Positions 5,428 through 6,213 of a stretch of DNA of 6,213 bases are shown here, one piece after another. A model generated the notes under the pieces. That model was not told the DNA's origin and did no database searches. It worked only from the letters and a program-made list of their open reading frames with translations. Numbering within the stretch: the stretch's first letter is position 1; every line of letters starts with the position of its first letter. A program made the position numbers and the translations under genes. Source of the DNA: Streptosporangiaceae bacterium (lineage in GTDB: Bacteria; Actinomycetota; Actinomycetes; Streptosporangiales; Streptosporangiaceae); the NCBI GenBank assembly GCA_030045295.1, contig JASIGD010000488.1, positions 1 through 6,213 of the forward strand, given 5' to 3'.

Positions 5428-6213
5428 GTGCGCATTGGCCTACAGATCCCCGACTTCACCACGCCCGACGGCCCGAGCCGGCTCGGCGCGGACCTGGCCA
5501 GCGTGGCCCGTACCGCGGACGAGGGGGGCTTCGACTTCATCGCGGTGATGGACCACTTCTTCCAGATCCGCGCGATCGGCGCGGCCGAACGCGAAATGCT
5601 CGAGGCCTACACGACGCTCGGCTACCTGGCGGCGTGCACACGGCGGGCCGAGCTCCTGACGCTGGTCACGGGCACCGTGTACCGGTACCCCGGCATACTG
5701 GCCAAGATCGTCACCACGCTGGACGTGCTGTCGGGCGGGCGCGCCTGGCTCGGCATCGGGGCCGCCTGGAACGAGCAGGAGTCGCGCGGCCTGGGCATCT
5801 CGTTCCCGCCGGTCGCCGAGCGGTTCGAGCGCCTGGAGGAGACCCTGCAGATCTGCCTGCAGATGTGGCGCGGCGACGAGAGCCCGTACCACGGCGCCCA
5901 CTACCAGCTGGAACGCCCGCTGAACTCCCCGCAGGCGTTGACCCGCCCGCATCCTCCGATCATGATCGGCGGCGGCGGGGAGAAGAAGACCCTCCGCCTG
6001 GTCGCGAAGTACGCCGACGCGTGCAACCTGTTCCCCGGTCCCGAGCTCGCCCGCAAGCTCGACGTGCTGCGCGCGCACTGCGACGCCGAGGGCCGCGACT
6101 ACGACCAGATCACCAAGACCTGCTACTTCATCTTCGACGTGGGCGAGAAGGGCGAGAAGGCCGCCCAGGTGGTCGACCAGCTCGGCCGGCTGGCCGACCT
6201 CGGCTTCCAGGTC
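5428..6213 (+). CDS. LLM-class F420-dependent oxidoreductase, Rv1855c-like (3' end cut by window)
   Basis: The 262 visible residues form most of a luciferase-like TIM-barrel flavin/F420 enzyme. The N-terminus MRIGLQIPDFTTPDG (1-15), FDFIAVMDHFFQIR (35-48), EAYTTLGYLAA (59-69), ILAKIVTTLDVLSGGRAWLG (90-109), IGAAWNEQES (110-119), FPPVAERFERLEETL (126-140) and PHPPIMIGGGGEKKTLRL (174-191) are what I recall of the actinobacterial subfamily named after M. tuberculosis Rv1855c. Such enzymes are thought to use reduced coenzyme F420 for hydride transfer, but the substrate of this subgroup is not known. The protein is intact as far as seen; about 50 residues should lie past the right edge. It starts at GTG and is divergent from the oxidase gene with a 151-bp spacer. 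No promoter is obvious. No membrane or export signal is present. Confidence 0.92.
   Translation, partial: MRIGLQIPDFTTPDGPSRLGADLASVARTADEGGFDFIAVMDHFFQIRAIGAAEREMLEAYTTLGYLAACTRRAELLTLVTGTVYRYPGILAKIVTTLDVLSGGRAWLGIGAAWNEQESRGLGISFPPVAERFERLEETLQICLQMWRGDESPYHGAHYQLERPLNSPQALTRPHPPIMIGGGGEKKTLRLVAKYADACNLFPGPELARKLDVLRAHCDAEGRDYDQITKTCYFIFDVGEKGEKAAQVVDQLGRLADLGFQV

Noticed and set aside
5440..6078. 212-codon minus-strand frame opposite the LLM oxidoreductase
   Set aside because: It is the antisense shadow of a gene with strong family motifs.

Overview
The window is high-GC DNA with the codon use and gene content of an actinomycete. It holds a mycobacterial-type F420-dependent LLM oxidoreductase (Rv1855c-like), a Soj-type ParA, GTG starts with GGAGG ribosome sites, and one possible leaderless gene. 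I cannot place it below the level of Actinomycetes. There are six protein genes, two of them cut by the window edges. I found no tRNA, rRNA, CRISPR array, insertion sequence or phage gene.

Layout from left to right. (1) 1-1209, minus strand: parA followed by an overlapping gene for a ribbon-helix-helix (RHH) protein that runs off the left edge. The two look like one operon, with a candidate promoter, paired direct repeats and a strong ribosome site at 1209-1292. (2) 1210-1595: a non-coding gap. Its middle (about 1371-1530) is only about 49% GC and carries an imperfect 13-bp stem-loop. (3) 1596-3149, minus strand: an acyl-CoA ligase (fatty-acid-CoA-ligase type) with a TTGACA-type promoter candidate upstream. 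(4) 3150-3507: a divergent non-coding region. Its right half holds four successive stem-loops ahead of yceI. The first can form 23 contiguous pairs closed by a cUNCGg tetraloop, and only when transcribed rightward. (5) 3508-4059, plus strand: a cytoplasmic YceI-family protein. (6) 3906-5276, minus strand: an FAD-dependent amine oxidase of the sarcosine / N-methyltryptophan oxidase type. Its reading frame has no stop at the normal family end and runs antisense through the 3' end of yceI. (7) 5277-5427: a divergent spacer containing a possible gene remnant. (8) 5428-6213, plus strand: the F420-dependent oxidoreductase, cut by the right edge.

How the genes work together: parA and the RHH gene plausibly form a DNA-segregation or chromosome-organisation pair. 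The remaining genes are separate transcription units with general redox or lipid roles, and nothing in the sequence ties them into one pathway. I do not see a clear new multi-gene system. The most unusual signals are the structured leader of yceI, the ParA-RHH pairing with its possible operator, and the run-on end of the oxidase gene.
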